64,000 bases of DNA from Kalaharituber pfeilii (Eukaryota > Ascomycota > Pezizomycetes > Pezizales > Pezizaceae). Location: NCBI GenBank assembly GCA_015179045.1, contig WHUZ01000096.1, positions 62,001 through 126,000 on the forward strand, given 5' to 3'. The stretch's first letter is position 1, and the number at the start of each line of letters is the position of its first letter. A model generated the notes under the pieces. It was not told the DNA's origin. It saw only the letters and a program-made list of their open reading frames with translations, and made no database searches. Shown piece by piece: positions 46,860 to 57,156 of the stretch. The position numbers and the translations under genes were made by a program.

Positions 46860-47575
46860 AAAATACTATATTAAATTTTTCTTAACTAATTAAAGATATC
46901 TACTTTTAAAAGTTGTTATATAAATATTATAAATAATTCTATAACTACTTCAAATATTATCTATCTATATTACTTATAAACTTCTAACTGAGTAGTTCTA
47001 TTATATATAAGTATTTAATTAATATATTATAGATATAATATATAGAATTTAATAGTAGAAATATTTATATAGGAATTATATATAATAAATATTAAGCCTT
47101 TTTATAAAAATATAAGAAACTATAATTTCTTTATATTTATAATATTTAATAAGAAAAAAGTATTAAATAATAAAGATTACTTTTTATCTAATAGCTATAA
47201 AAAGTATATTAATTAATAAATATTATTAATAGTTTTTAAGATATTAAATATAAAAGTTATATAGTTTTAGTAATAAGTATATCTATAATACTATTTTTTT
47301 TTAATTTTTTTTTATATTAGTACTCGTATGTTACTCTAAAAGCTATAGCAAGTAAAATACTTATATATCTAAGAAAATAGTAAACTATAGTAGGTTTTAT
47401 CTTATTATTATAAAGTAAACTTCTATCTTATTTTTTTTTAAAAAAAAAAAAATATTATTAATTATATACTTCTTTCTAAATTATAGTAATTTTTTAAATC
47501 TATATAAAATTATAATAGATAAAAGATTATACTTTTGATATTCTATCTAATTTATTAGAACTATTAGTTTTTATA
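46860..47575. other. AT-rich island with RIP-like decay
   Basis: Almost only A and T for some 700 bp, rich in TA dinucleotides, with sharp edges against normal-GC DNA. Near 47306-47350 a minus-strand type-1 LINE tail can still be read, but with C changed to T and G to A throughout (TAGTACTCGTATGTTACTC and AAAAGCTATAGCAAG for the normal TCATTACTCGCATGCCGCC ... GGCTATGGCGAG). This is the signature of repeat-induced point mutation on a LINE copy. Confidence 0.8.
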
Positions 47576-47672
47576 TTATTTATCGCATGCTACCGTAAGA
47601 GCTATGGCGATTTAGGTACAAATAAAATAAAGGAAAAGAATAATAGAGAGTTACATGTAGGGTCCATAATGC

Positions 47673-48552
47673 TCAAAGATGGTACGGGTGAGTGAAATAG
47701 TCAGTACAACCTATTTTTTTCTTCTGTCTGGCTCGTACTGACTGATTCGCAACCACTTTCCTCTTAGCCTCACTCGGTCTAATTCGGTTACTCCCTCCCA
47801 AATACACTACTACTGAGCTTGTCTTCTTTCCTTCTTCCAGCAGTATCATAGTCTTCTGTCTCAGCCATCTGATCTCCATAGTCTTACTCAGACCTTTGTT
47901 GCCATCCTCCAACCATCTTCGAACTTTGTCCAGGTCTTTTCTTAGTGCAATTCCATGTACGACAATGCCAGACTTCGGGGTGGTAGTGTCGGGACTAGGT
48001 AGAGGAGGGGTGGTGGCTTTCTTGGGTCTGGAGTTTGTAGGTCTTGGAGTAGGTCTTAGAGTAGGCGGCTCGAGGGTCAAGATCGAAGGTCGGTGTGGCG
48101 GGGGTACTGTCCGTAGGTGCCGCTAGGGTCCTGATCGGGGGGGGCAGCTGCAATGCCTGTGTTATGTAGGGTGTTTCAACTAGGGATATTGAGGCAATCT
48201 TCTTTGCCTTCTTGTCACTCAGTTGGCACTTTAGGGCGTATGTGTCCTGGCTGGACAGCATTTTGCCTTTGCACTTCTTGTTTCGAGCATTGTCCCCAGT
48301 TGATGTTGAAGTGGGAGTTGCCGCTGGGGGAAGGGGGGGGGGGCGGGTAGCGGCATTGTCGTCATGCTCTCTCGGAGAGGGCTCTTCCAAGAGCGTGATG
48401 TAGATGGGGCTGAAGCCTGGGGCTTCAGGTGTGGGCTCCGTCGGTTCCGTGTATATGGCAGTGATGGGACTGAAACCTAATGTTGGTGTTGGTGCCGGTG
48501 TCTGGGAGAGGATACTATGGTTCGGGTACCCGTCTGGGCCCCGCTGGATCAT
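47673..48552 (-). pseudogene. LINE ORF1 (gag-like), frameshifted
   Basis: About 290 codons in two overlapping frames: a Pro/Ala/Thr-rich, low-complexity N-terminal half with a Lys-rich patch, and the conserved C-terminal block shared with 9416-9850 and 58558-58773. Presumed to bind element RNA. The frame break near 48050 and loss of the usual C-terminal Gly-Arg end mark it as dead. Confidence 0.65.
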
Positions 48553-48582
48553 CCTGTTGTCAGGTTGCGGTCATGGTTTTCG

Positions 48583-48622
48583 CGGCATGCGATTAATGAA
48601 ATAAAAAAAAAAAAAAAAAAAA
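48583..48622 (+). mobile_element. 40-bp LINE micro-insertion
   Basis: Only CGGCATGCGATTAATGAAAT plus poly-A: half of the type-1 hairpin. Flanked by the 14-bp duplication GGTCATGGTTTTCG (48569-48582 and 48623-48636), inside the 5' part of the ORF1 element. Confidence 0.93.
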
Positions 48623-49086
48623 GGTCATGGTTTTCGTGTTTCCAGAGTGTCACCAAAATATCATCCCAGTCATTCCCTTGTCTATTCATTTCCCCAGGTG
48701 ATCCATCCAGTCTTTTCTTAGAGGGAGAGAGGGTTTCCGTCGCGGAGGAGGAGGAAGAGAGGGGTCTCGTTGTGGGAAAGGGGGGGTCCTCGAGTGTTTC
48801 GCCCTTTGTAAGGCATTCTATTGGTGCTTGGCGCCGGTTTGGTGTATTTCTATTGGTGCTTGGTGGTGGGTTGATGTGTGGGCAACGAGGTGGTGAGCTG
48901 CGGTCCTGCGGATTTCCTCAAAATTTAACCCCAAGGGAGAAACTTGTGGGTTGTGGTTTTTGAGAATAAAAATTCGATCAAAAGACTCAGTGCACTGAGA
49001 GCTTTCGATCTATGTAGGTTTCGCTGGGGGGGACGTTGTGGTTGTGGAGTCGCTTCCAAACGCTCGTCATGGGGTGGTTGTTGTCG

Positions 49087-49147
49087 CCCCACCATGGCGA
49101 ACAGCTGCATGCGGGATCACGTGATAAAAAAAAAAAAAAAAAAAAAA
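49087..49147 (+). mobile_element. 61-bp LINE tail (type 2) micro-insertion
   Basis: CCATGGCGAACAGCTGCATG, then GCGGGATCACGTGAT and poly-A, flanked by the 14-bp duplication GGTGGTTGTTGTCG (49073-49086 and 49148-49161). Confidence 0.93.
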
Positions 49148-49161
49148 GGTGGTTGTTGTCG

Positions 49162-49559
49162 GTGGTGATGCGGGTGGTACTATTAGTTAGTCTTCTTCTC
49201 CTTCTTCCTCTATTAAGAAACTAATGAGTACATCTTATTTCTCAGGCGATTCTCTTCTCCATATCTAGTATCATTTTCAAATACATATTATTATCTCCTC
49301 CTTCTCTTCACACCTTCTGCATTCTAGTACCTCTACTATACCTATTATATATTACTAGCCTCATATGCCTTTGCTACCTAGTAGGCCAGTAAATATCACT
49401 ACTCTATTACTCAGCCTCTGAGAGGTTTATAGCTTAGCTCTAGCCTTTTTCTTTCCTTTGCTCTTTCGTCTCTTGCATGCTAGTACATTTCTGCTTCCAT
49501 TATCATCTTGTTCTAATACTGCATGCACATGCTGATCTTGGCTGTCTTGTCTACCTCCA
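49162..49559. other. AT-rich spacer
   Basis: Pyrimidine-rich, AT-rich sequence, probably decayed element sequence continuous with the ORF2 relic that follows on its right. No gene. Confidence 0.4.
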
Positions 49560-50117
49560 TGTTGCCTTTTATCTCTTCATGTCCCTTGACCTACATCACT
49601 ATTACATCCAGGTCTCCCCGTACTACTCTTCTCTTCCATACCATTCTGACCATATTTGCAGTCCCATCTAGCATCAGTTTGCCCTCTGCGACCTTCCTGA
49701 GTTTGATGATAGCTGCCTGGGAGTCTGTCATTATTAGCATCTCCGGTGCTCCAAAGTCCAAGGCCCAAGCAATTGCTGTTAATTCTACATTGTTCACTGT
49801 CATGTCCATGCCCATGTAGTGGGGGTTTCTGGTACTTGTATACATCCCAGTTCCTGTCTTTCCTTCAATTCAGTTACCGTCCATGTATACCGCAGTTCAG
49901 CCTTCATTCTCCGCCCTCGTGATATCCCCTTCCCACTCTTCCCTTTCAGACTCTACTAGGAGTGTCAGTATTGTCGCTAGATGGAGGGGTTCCCTATTGC
50001 ACAAGGACCTCCAGAGGTAGATATAGTCCTCCTCTTCTCTTTCCGGCTTTTTTTCTTCCAACTTTAGCGTCCCAACCTCCACTTGCGTGCGCTCCCCTTC
50101 CATGAAGGTCTGTATAC
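49560..50117 (-). pseudogene. LINE ORF2 RNase H relic
   Basis: Minus frames read EREEWEGDITRAENEG, a stop, VYMDGN (first catalytic Asp), another stop, then NNVELTAIAWAL (Glu), MTDSQAAI (Asp) and VRGDLDVIVM. The order is the same as in the RNase H of the 23.4-kb LINE but the sequence is diverged with stops. Confidence 0.75.
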
Positions 50118-50525
50118 CCTAGGATAGAAGTTGATTTTATAGTAGGAGAATAATTTTATTTTATTTAAGCCTTTTGTATTTCTTTATTTTCTATACAATA
50201 AATCTCACTATAGCTTACTATCTTTTACCATAACCTAATGTACACCACAACCCGATACACATTTTATACCAAAACTGACTATGCAAAACAATATATATCT
50301 CAACTACTAGAATAGAATTTTATATGCCCTTTTCAAGAAAAACAAATAAAGAGTTATTCTTCACTTTTTATATCTCTATTTGTACGAAAAGAACATTGTG
50401 GTTAGTTAATAGTACTATGAGTTTTTCATTAATATCTTGGTATGCACTTATATAAAATTGTCATGCAAAATGTATTAGAGAGTAGGATATATTACTTAGA
50501 AAGAGAGGAGGCAGGGAAAGGCGAC
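50118..50525. other. Moderately AT-rich decayed stretch
   Basis: A/T-biased with long T- and A-rich runs, probably RIP-altered sequence upstream of the ORF2 relic. No gene. Confidence 0.45.
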
Positions 50526-50845
50526 TAGTTTGGTTGTTGTTTACCTGGAGGGGGCCGGAAAGACCAGTCAAATGCTAGAGACTCTACGTATTGGAGTTAA
50601 GAAGTACCGATGGGATGCGCTTGGGTAGGACAGAGGAAGGGAAGACAAAGGAAAGTAGGTGGATAGGCTAGGGGGATGCAATGGAGAATGATTAACAATG
50701 CATTCTGTGTAGGTATAAACCACTGGCTGCATTTTGTTCGCCTCCAGCCACGGTGAAGTCATGTAGATAGATAAGTAGCATGGGTCTTTCCAGCCCACGA
50801 TCCGGTGTCACAGACCTGCCTCCGAGTAATAAAGGTGTCCGGCCA
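50526..50845 (+). mobile_element. ORF1-only LINE fragment with type-3 tail
   Basis: Matches 58670-58990 along its length: GTTGTTTACCTGGA (SVVVYL codons), AAGAAGTACCGATGGGATGC (KKYRWDA codons), then a 3' UTR with GTAGATAGATA and CGGTGTCACAGACCTGCCTC, ending AATAAAGGTGTCCGG. The last hairpin and poly-A are missing or changed. Confidence 0.7.
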
Positions 50846-51385
50846 TAATTGGGTTATTCTTGTATGCCAATCATCGGTATGGAGACCCTAACCCAAAGGT
50901 AAAACCCGTTTCGGGGGGCTAGTATCAGCCGCAGCACATAAACATTATTTCGTTCATACTATCTCACCTTTTAAGGGCTCTCTGATTCTGAATGTTGAGA
51001 GGCGCTACCTGACTCCTCCAACCGGCATAAGTGCTGCTTAGAAACCCTAACATACCCCGTCTACTATATCTTGAATTATCACTTCATGAACTAGTTACCT
51101 CTTACCTTGGTATTACTTCTGAAATTTGAGATGTTCTGATGACAACCCCAAACATAAGACTTGAGACCTCAAATTCGTGCTATTCCTTATATAAATAGAT
51201 ACCATAGATATAATAAATGCATATATTTTTCGTCGCTGCTTTTATGCACATATGCTCCCGCCGCCATATTGCATATCAGAGTAACCATGCTCATAGCCTC
51301 ACATTTCAATATAACCACATCGAGTCAGAGAAGAAGAGGGAAGCAAGGAAATGATGAAGCAAAGTAGGGAATGATATTTTTAAGC

Positions 51386-51419
<34 letters not shown>

Positions 51420-51685
51420 TTGTTGTTGTATCACGTATCCCTGCTTGCGGCTGTTCGCCATGGCAGGGTATTTTCCAACACATGAGAGAGTTTGATAGAA
51501 AGCAACATGAAAACAAAGTAAACGTCAGAAGCACAGCCTTCACTTCTCAAAAAAAAAAAAAAAAAAATGAAAGAGTGAAGGAAAGACAGCAAGAAAGAAA
51601 GAAAAAAAAGCGAAAAAGCAAATCCAGTACTTATCCAACAACGCTGCATATGAGGCGAAAAAAAAAAATAAATAAATGCCTTCCC
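50846..51685. other. Spacer downstream of the decarboxylase gene
   Basis: Contains a 28-base poly-T at 51391-51418 followed by a minus-oriented type-2 tail (TATCACGTATCCCTGCTTGC, TGTTCGCCATGGCAGGG, to about 51468), a likely tail-only insertion without a clear duplication, and poly-A tracts at 51550-51567 and 51659-51669. The rest is the 3' flank of the decarboxylase gene. No other gene. Confidence 0.6.
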
Positions 51686-52900
51686 TTACCTCCGACGCGC
51701 GGTTGCAATTTCCTTGCCAGTATTATAATGTGTGCCTATCTTCGCCGTGAACTGCACTCCACTCTTGTGCTCGAAGACATAACAAATATCGGAGCCACCG
51801 AACTGGAAGTAGGAGATCTCATCACCCTTCTTGACCTTTGCACCTTCATGTGTCGATAACTTGACTGAAGAGACCTGCGCCATACCAATGGGTAAAACTG
51901 CGACGAGCCCAATAGGAGAATCGATGACGATGAGGCCACGAGCTTGTAAGAATTGGTATGGTGGGACATCTGGAGCATCCAAATGGCCAACCATATCATC
52001 AGAAGAAGCCTTCGGCACATTTGGTTGCGGGAGTGTGCGGTGCCAGCCCAGTTTGCTCTCAAGTGGGACGCCAGGGAGTGATAGCCCTGCAACGTACTTA
52101 ACCTGAAGGTACGCGGCACCTTGGACAACCTTGGCCTCTACAACGGTGCCAGAGACGGGAGCATGCTGGCGGTGGTAATCTGTCGTGTTCAGAAATGCAT
52201 GTGCAAATTGGCCATTGTTGAATCTATGACCAAATTTACTATCGTTGAGTAGAACTTGAATCTTCCACGGTACCCCTTTGAAGGAGACCTCACTATTGTG
52301 GTTTATGGGCCAACACCCATCAAAGACAGAGTCTGCCGAGCTTACTATGACGTGGTCGTCGCCAGGAGAATCGGGGTTGCGCTCACCGGGCTTGACATGG
52401 CGGGCAAAAAACTGGTTAAATGTCTTCCAGCCACCTGGCGGTGTAACATACTCGTTTATATTGTATTTTGGTGAGTCAATGAAGGTTTGGATTTTTTCGA
52501 CAGATTCCGGTGTGTCGAGGAACTTCCCCACCTCCACTGCGTACCTATCGATCCATGCTGAAAACCATGTCCGAGGCCACCCAGCCTCAAGGGGATTGAT
52601 TTGTGTCTGCAGCAGTTTGATGGCAGGCTGGTCGATGATCCAATAAAACAAACAGATATGGTCGTAGACCTTTGTGCCTCCTGAATTTTCCTCAGGAATC
52701 CAGCAGAGGAAATTGTTGAAGTAGTTCATGAGGTCTTCGAAAGTCACGATATCCTTGAGCTCATCGATCGAGTGATTCGATCGCACTTTCGCTTCCAGGA
52801 GGGCCTGCATCCATGCTGCCTTCAAGCCATCGGTATCTTCAATGAATTGTTCGAGTTCCTTGACGATATGTTTCCATTTGTTTGCGTGTGAGCTTCCCAT
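51686..52900 (-). CDS. Phosphatidylserine decarboxylase-like pyruvoyl enzyme
   Basis: Single-exon frame of 404 residues. The PSD family removes the carboxyl group of phosphatidylserine or, in soluble fungal members, of small amino acids. An N-terminal helical PSDC-type domain (about 20-170) leads through WKTFNQFFARHVKPGER to the catalytic domain with NTTDYHRQHAPVSG (His of the self-processing triad expected here) and FQFGGSD near residue 368. In the family, cleavage before this Ser creates the pyruvoyl cofactor. The motif is GGSD instead of the common LGST/GGST, so activity needs testing. There is no signal peptide, transit peptide or membrane span, which argues for a soluble cytosolic enzyme distinct from mitochondrial Psd1. 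A near-donor GGTAAGG at the stop leaves a small chance of a further exon. Neighbours give no pathway. Confidence 0.85.
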   Translation of the reverse strand: MGSSHANKWKHIVKELEQFIEDTDGLKAAWMQALLEAKVRSNHSIDELKDIVTFEDLMNYFNNFLCWIPEENSGGTKVYDHICLFYWIIDQPAIKLLQTQINPLEAGWPRTWFSAWIDRYAVEVGKFLDTPESVEKIQTFIDSPKYNINEYVTPPGGWKTFNQFFARHVKPGERNPDSPGDDHVIVSSADSVFDGCWPINHNSEVSFKGVPWKIQVLLNDSKFGHRFNNGQFAHAFLNTTDYHRQHAPVSGTVVEAKVVQGAAYLQVKYVAGLSLPGVPLESKLGWHRTLPQPNVPKASSDDMVGHLDAPDVPPYQFLQARGLIVIDSPIGLVAVLPIGMAQVSSVKLSTHEGAKVKKGDEISYFQFGGSDICYVFEHKSGVQFTAKIGTHYNTGKEIATARRR

Positions 52901-53033
52901 GGTGTACAGGCTGAGAGAAACTGAAAGACAGCTGGAGAGTATTCAACGTTATCTGGTACTAGAGAGGTTTCCAGTGTATAGTATCGATAGTTGTGGCGTG
53001 TTATAGGAGCTTGATTGCTCGAGGGAAGTGGTA

Positions 53034-53041
53034 GAATATAT
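53034..53041 (-). promoter_or_regulatory. TATA-like box of the decarboxylase gene
   Basis: CTATATATTC on the minus strand about 135 bp before the start codon, followed by pyrimidine-rich sequence as often seen at fungal promoters. By position only. Confidence 0.4.
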
Positions 53042-54205
53042 AGGAATGCACCATTGCCAGGACCGATCAAATCGATTGCCGTCCAGTCCAACAAGTTTGG
53101 AGGAAACATTTATTTTTTTGAAATCATTATTCGCTTTTAGGCAGTGGACATGGCTAACCTGGACGCTAGAGGCCACTAGGAGCCGAAAAGCAGAAAGCAG
53201 AGCGACCGCACAATCACACTTGAGACAGCCATCATTCCCCAATGTCTTACAGCTGTACTCTACCAAAGACCTCCAGCAATTACCCTCCTAGTCCACCTCT
53301 ATCCCTCCACATTTTGTTAATATATTCGCAATTTTGGTAACTACAAAACTGCAAGGGAATCCAGAAGTGGTTGGATACTTTCAACTACCCGGGGAGTTAC
53401 TCAATCGCGTCAATGAGATGGCCCTCCCTCGCAGTTTTTCTATTCCGCTCGATTCTTGCTTTTATCTGGTTGCATCACTCTGCAACTAATCCTTCATCAC
53501 TCATAAACATTCGTAAGGCATAACTCGTATCTCTTATCACCCAATCACCCATTTTTGCTCTCCTCTCTCTACTTCGCGTTCTGCTTCCCTCTGTTTGCAA
53601 CTTATGTTCAACGTGTAGTTCCTCTTCAGAGGTACAAATAGCTCCGTGGGATTGTACTGAAGCAATCGAGTTCTCACCCCTGCCATAGTCTAGCTTGTAT
53701 GCGGGTTACATGGCCACACACACACACACGCACACACACAAACAATAAAAAAAGAAGAAAAAAATAGTGCTTAGCATGTACTTGCTTCCCTGCTGTATAT
53801 CAATTATCGTCAATATCTATCTGAGCGAGGGTAAGTAAATCTATAGTACTTAATGTAGAAATATTCTACTAGGGCAACTATTTACAATCGTGCCATTCAA
53901 GTTTCGGTCAGTTACCAGTAGCGCGCAACCTCTCGGGCAGTCACATTTTGACTACGGCTCTCGAACGATAAACTTTTGCACCATGACAGTGCAGCACAGG
54001 TAACATTGTGGGGTAGGTACTCGAGTAGATCGATTGTTGGTAATTTACAGGCATATGGAAAGACATGCATTATTATGCAGAGGACCGGACACTGACCGCA
54101 CGATAAGAGCTAACTTCCCCGATCGCTTGTTATTCTCATGTACTCGATACCCCCCGGAATTATTACACCCTGCAAGCACGCTGCATATGGTGCAGTAGCA
54201 ATGCC
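53042..54205. other. Spacer with a decayed LINE tail and CA repeat
   Basis: 53678-53712 is a plus-oriented type-3 tail (CCTGCCATAGTCTAGCTTG, TATGCGGGTTACATGG), whose A-run is replaced by a CA-dinucleotide tract at 53715-53741. 53110-53135 has a weak T-run plus TCATTATTCGC that may be another tail. No gene is supported. Confidence 0.55.
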
Positions 54206-54216
54206 GATCACCAGAT

Positions 54217-54257
54217 CTGGCAAGCGGTTAATGATATTAAAAAAAAAAAAAAATTAA
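54217..54257 (+). mobile_element. 41-bp LINE micro-insertion
   Basis: CTGGCAAGCGGTTAATGATATT with poly-A, flanked by the 11-bp duplication GATCACCAGAT (54206-54216 and 54258-54268). It lies at the edge of a Tc1 transposase relic whose codons make up the duplication. Confidence 0.88.
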
Positions 54258-54445
54258 GATCACCAGATTTCAATCCTATTGACGATATCTGGAGAAATGA
54301 CCAAGACAAGACTTGACAAGTGTCAAGATACAGTGCTACAGGAGAAAGGGTATATCAACAGATTCAGGAGGAATGGCAGAAGATGAAGCCAGAGGAGATT
54401 TTGATGTTTGCAGACAGTACTCCGTATGCCTGCGCGAGTGAGAAT
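54258..54445 (+). pseudogene. Tc1-like transposase C-terminal relic
   Basis: Reads RSPDFNPIDDIWRN, which corresponds to the conserved Ser-Pro-Asp-Leu-Asn-Pro-Ile-Glu-x-x-Trp block with the third catalytic residue region of Tc1 transposases. After a frame break, it continues VYQQIQEEWQKM and ILMFADSTPY, the family's C-terminal helix. Dead by frameshift and by loss of the rest. Confidence 0.7.
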
Positions 54446-54660
54446 TGTAATTGCTGCCAACTGCGGCAACACAAAATTCTGATTCACACTCGGCCTGGCG
54501 ACTGCACCGTATGCAGCTTGCTTGCAGGTGCAATAATTCAGGGGGTATCGAGTAAGTAGGATAACGTAACATTTGGACTACCAGCAGTGTCGATCTATCT
54601 CAGTTCATATTTGCCGCTGCTCAAACATATGCTGCATACCTTGTTTCCTCGTTTGTTGCT

Positions 54661-54714
54661 GTCCTGCCATAGACTGACACCCTGTATGGGGTTATGGGAC
54701 CAGAAGAAAAAAAA
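54661..54714 (+). mobile_element. LINE tail type 3, tail-only
   Basis: GTCCTGCCATAGACTGACAC, then CTGTATGGGGTTATGGGACC and an A-rich run. No clear flanking duplication. Confidence 0.65.
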
Positions 54715-54779
54715 GTTATTTGCTTGTGTCCGCAGTGGTGCGCAAGCATACGCGAAATACCAGTGGTTATCAGCTTTGC

Positions 54780-55200
54780 GTCACGTAACCGTTACGTGAG
54801 GTAACAGGATAGTGGTAATCAGTTTTTTTTTTTTTTATATATATCATTACTCGCGTGCTGCCTTGTAGGCTATGGCGGGGGTGGTAATCAGTTACGCGTT
54901 TTGTAACTGTTATGTGTGGTAACATGACATAAGCAGAAGCTCTGATTCTGACTTCGTTACGAAAAGCCAGGGATGTCTGTCACGCAGAGTCAACAATGTG
55001 ACTATTTGGCAAAGTGATCACGATAATTTTACGTAATGTCATGTATGGACCGGGATATGCAACCCATTTTAAATCAAACACCGAGTCATGCAATGGACTT
55101 TTAACCTAAATCAGCAACTTTTGCATAGTTGATGCATATGTATAATGCGTCTTAATCTACCACTGCATGAGGATTCTTAATTTACAAAGCAGGTCACTCA
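54780..55200. repeat. Dispersed repeat, copy at 54.8-55.2 kb
   Basis: Resembles 59180-59590: shared elements are GTAACGTAACGC-like and GGTAACATG text, AAATCAGCAA, TGCATATG and CTTAAT-CTACCACT in the same order. Short GTAAC-rich inverted motifs at its start suggest a decayed DNA transposon, but no transposase is visible. Confidence 0.5.
54825..54880 (-). mobile_element. 56-bp LINE micro-insertion
   Basis: Poly-T, TCATTACTCGCGTGCTGCC and GGCTATGGCGGGG: a type-1 hairpin and poly-A in minus orientation. Flanked by the 13-bp duplication GTGGTAATCAGTT (54812-54824 and 54881-54893). Confidence 0.92.
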
Positions 55201-55348
55201 CTGATCGGTCAAACACGCCACATGAGCTTCCATAGAGGCTCAAGGGGTGGCAATCGAGGAAATCGGTTTGTACTGGCTACTCCATAGCCACTAGCACCTA
55301 CAACCTCACCATCGCTACTATCAAACCAATCAATACCGCTACATGCTC

Positions 55349-55402
55349 TTTTTTTTTTTGTTCACGTAACCCCGCATACAGGCTACCAGCCTATGGCAGG
55401 GA
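55349..55402 (-). mobile_element. LINE tail type 3, tail-only
   Basis: Poly-T, TTCACGTAACCCCGCATACA, GGCTACCAGCCTATGGCAGG in minus orientation; the sequence forms a near-perfect stem (ATAGGCT against AGCCTGTAT). No duplication found. Confidence 0.7.
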
Positions 55403-55762
55403 CCCATATACCTGGGTCAGATTAAAGCAACTGACTAGAAACTCTGCCTACATACCTCACACCCAATACCATCCCCAGCTACCTCAGATCAAGGCTAGCA
55501 AATCAATACTCGGCCAGGTCACCCTCCACAACCTCCTGCTTCTACCCTTTCTGTTCTGGCCTACCGACGAACATTTTCCGGTTCGCGAACCGGCCAGTCG
55601 ATTCGCGAATCATATGTTTTTCACGGGGCCAGCCCGCCACGAACACCTGGCCTAGCGGCGAACATGAATGTACCTCTATGTACCTATATGTATATAGATG
55701 CCCAGTTTTGCGAACCACAATGTTCGTCAGTGGGCCAGCACATGAGTCATGAATTGGGCCTT

Positions 55763-55821
55763 TTTTTTTTTTTTGCCATTGATCGCGTGCCTCCCTGGGG
55801 GCTATGGCGATTTAGTTACAT
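55763..55821 (-). mobile_element. 59-bp LINE micro-insertion
   Basis: Poly-T, CCATTGATCGCGTGCCTCCC, GGGGCTATGGCGATTT in minus orientation. Flanked by the 14-bp duplication ATGAATTGGGCCTT (55749-55762 and 55822-55835). Confidence 0.92.
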
Positions 55822-55835
55822 ATGAATTGGGCCTT

Positions 55836-56239
55836 AGATACGTAATAAAGGGGGTTGAGGAGAAAATCACCAACTCAGTTGTGATACCTAGAGGAGCAAA
55901 GTATACCCGGAGCAGATTCAATACCAGCGGGACTGAGATCAGGAGGGAAATGGCTGAAGTCCTGCCAGTACGAGTGGGATAGAGCCAAAAGTGGATGCTT
56001 GGCGCTTGCAAGGATTCTATTAAGTGCCATTTCTGGCAATACAACCACCAAAATTCTAACTCTTGGCTTCAACGCAATCCTTGTTACTACCACAAGATAT
56101 TAACGTTTCTCTATACTTATTCCTGCAGCACATAGAAGTACCTAGTGGTACTTGTAAAAAATATTGTTCGCGGGTGGACTGGCCTATTCGCGAACCGCAA
56201 TGTTCGTCGGTAGGCCAGAACACCCTCTGTCCTCCTTTC
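55836..56239. other. Spacer without a gene
   Basis: No gene. TTCGCGAACC-like words recur here and at 55570-55740 (GAACATTTTCCGG, AACCGGCC, GCGAACC), pointing to a short local repeat. Confidence 0.45.
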
Positions 56240-57000
56240 TCTTTCGAACTAACTTCTGGTACAATCTGCCCTCAGTGGCTTGCCCATCAAACCTCATGCA
56301 CCTGGCCCCCCTCTTTGGCCTTCTCATCTGCCTTTTCATTGTTACTCTATCCTCACATGGGCCTTGACCCATGCAAGCTTCACTGACCCAGCATCCCTTA
56401 TCCTCCGCTGCCTTTCTGCAACAAGCTCTACTACACATGCTAGGTCCGCCGCCCAAGCCTTGCCAGTTTTCCTGCGCTCTGCACTGCACTGCTGGCTGCC
56501 TGAGAGTCTGCCAGCAGCAGCAGTTTTGCCCTGCCATCAACAGCTTCAAGGGCAGCCCTGATACCTGAGACCTCACCGTTGTAAGACGACAGATAGTATC
56601 CACTACTGCCTCTCGAAGGACCGGAGCGGTGAGAACTGGCAGAACGGGCGTAAGGCCAAATGCGAGTGCGAGTGCGAAAGGAAGAGAAGAGAAGAGAAGG
56701 TTGTTGATTGTATGTGCTACAGCACAGAAAGTCTATATATATGATAACGCCTCACGTGCTACCCTTATCTCCACGTGCTACCTACCCATGCCAAGCTTGC
56801 CTTAACCCATTCCGTCGCTGTCACCACACCGTCCTAAACAGTAGCTTTTGTACCTACCCACTGGGCCCTTCAGACTCACCTGCCACAACCTGCCCCAGCA
56901 CCATCCACCTTCCATTCCTCCTTCCTCATTGCGACTGCCATCTATGAATATAGCTACCGAATCGTCCTTGGCATTGTTGATCGCCTTCTCTCACTTGGCA
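56240..57000 (-). pseudogene. LINE-2 RNase H relic with a nested LTR-like repeat
   Basis: On the minus strand, FIDGSR (first Asp) is read around 56940, then after the 249-bp insertion at 56580-56828 comes DGEVSGIRAALEAVD (Glu), LLLADSQAA (Asp) and LAWVKAHV (His region). Stops and shifts are present. Taking out the insertion and one copy of its 4-bp duplication rejoins the two halves. Confidence 0.7.
56580..56828 (+). mobile_element. Putative solo LTR, copy 1
   Basis: 249 bp starting TGTAAGA and ending CACCACA, flanked by CCGT (56576-56579 and 56829-56832). Contains GCGAGTGCGAGTGCGA, an AGAGAAGAGAAG tract, a TCTATATATATGATA TATA-like stretch and CACGTG E-box-like words. Related copies lie at 61688-61946 and 62009-62269. 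TG...CA ends with short target duplication fit a solo LTR; no internal retrotransposon sequence is in the window. Confidence 0.68.
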
Positions 57001-57048
57001 GGAGAATCTTCCTGCCCAGCTTGAGGTCAATAACCTCAATTTCTCCCT

Positions 57049-57098
57049 CGCCATAGCCCACAGGGCGGCATGCGAGTAATGATATTAAAAAGAAAAAA
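57049..57098 (+). mobile_element. LINE type-1 tail, tail-only
   Basis: CCTCGCCATAGCCC, AGGGCGGCATGCGAGTAATG, then A-rich. Complete hairpin. No clear flanking duplication. Confidence 0.75.
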
Positions 57099-57156
57099 AC
57101 TTCACTTTCTGGCCCAATTGGGTGAACATCTCTCCCCCAAGACACTCCGCCACATG

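Larger units (their letters stand above)
47576..48960 (-). mobile_element. Longest ORF1-only LINE derivative
   Basis: Minus strand: a Pro/Thr-rich ORF1 (48552 down to about 47673, in two frames joined by a shift near 48050), then directly a short 3' UTR and a decayed type-1 hairpin at 47576-47612. ORF1 landmarks: GIVVHGIALRK, VRRWLED, EIRWLRQK, EEGKKTSSVVVYLG. The 5' boundary is uncertain. The poly-A side abuts the AT-rich island. No ORF2 lies between ORF1 and the tail. Confidence 0.7.

Noticed and set aside
47896..48963. Several plus-strand Gly/Val-rich frames
   Set aside because: Antisense to the Pro/Thr-rich LINE ORF1 on the minus strand.
51371..51859. Plus-strand frame of 162 codons starting in poly-T
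   Set aside because: Begins with poly-Phe from a LINE poly-A, continues through A-rich tracts and into the antisense of the decarboxylase gene.
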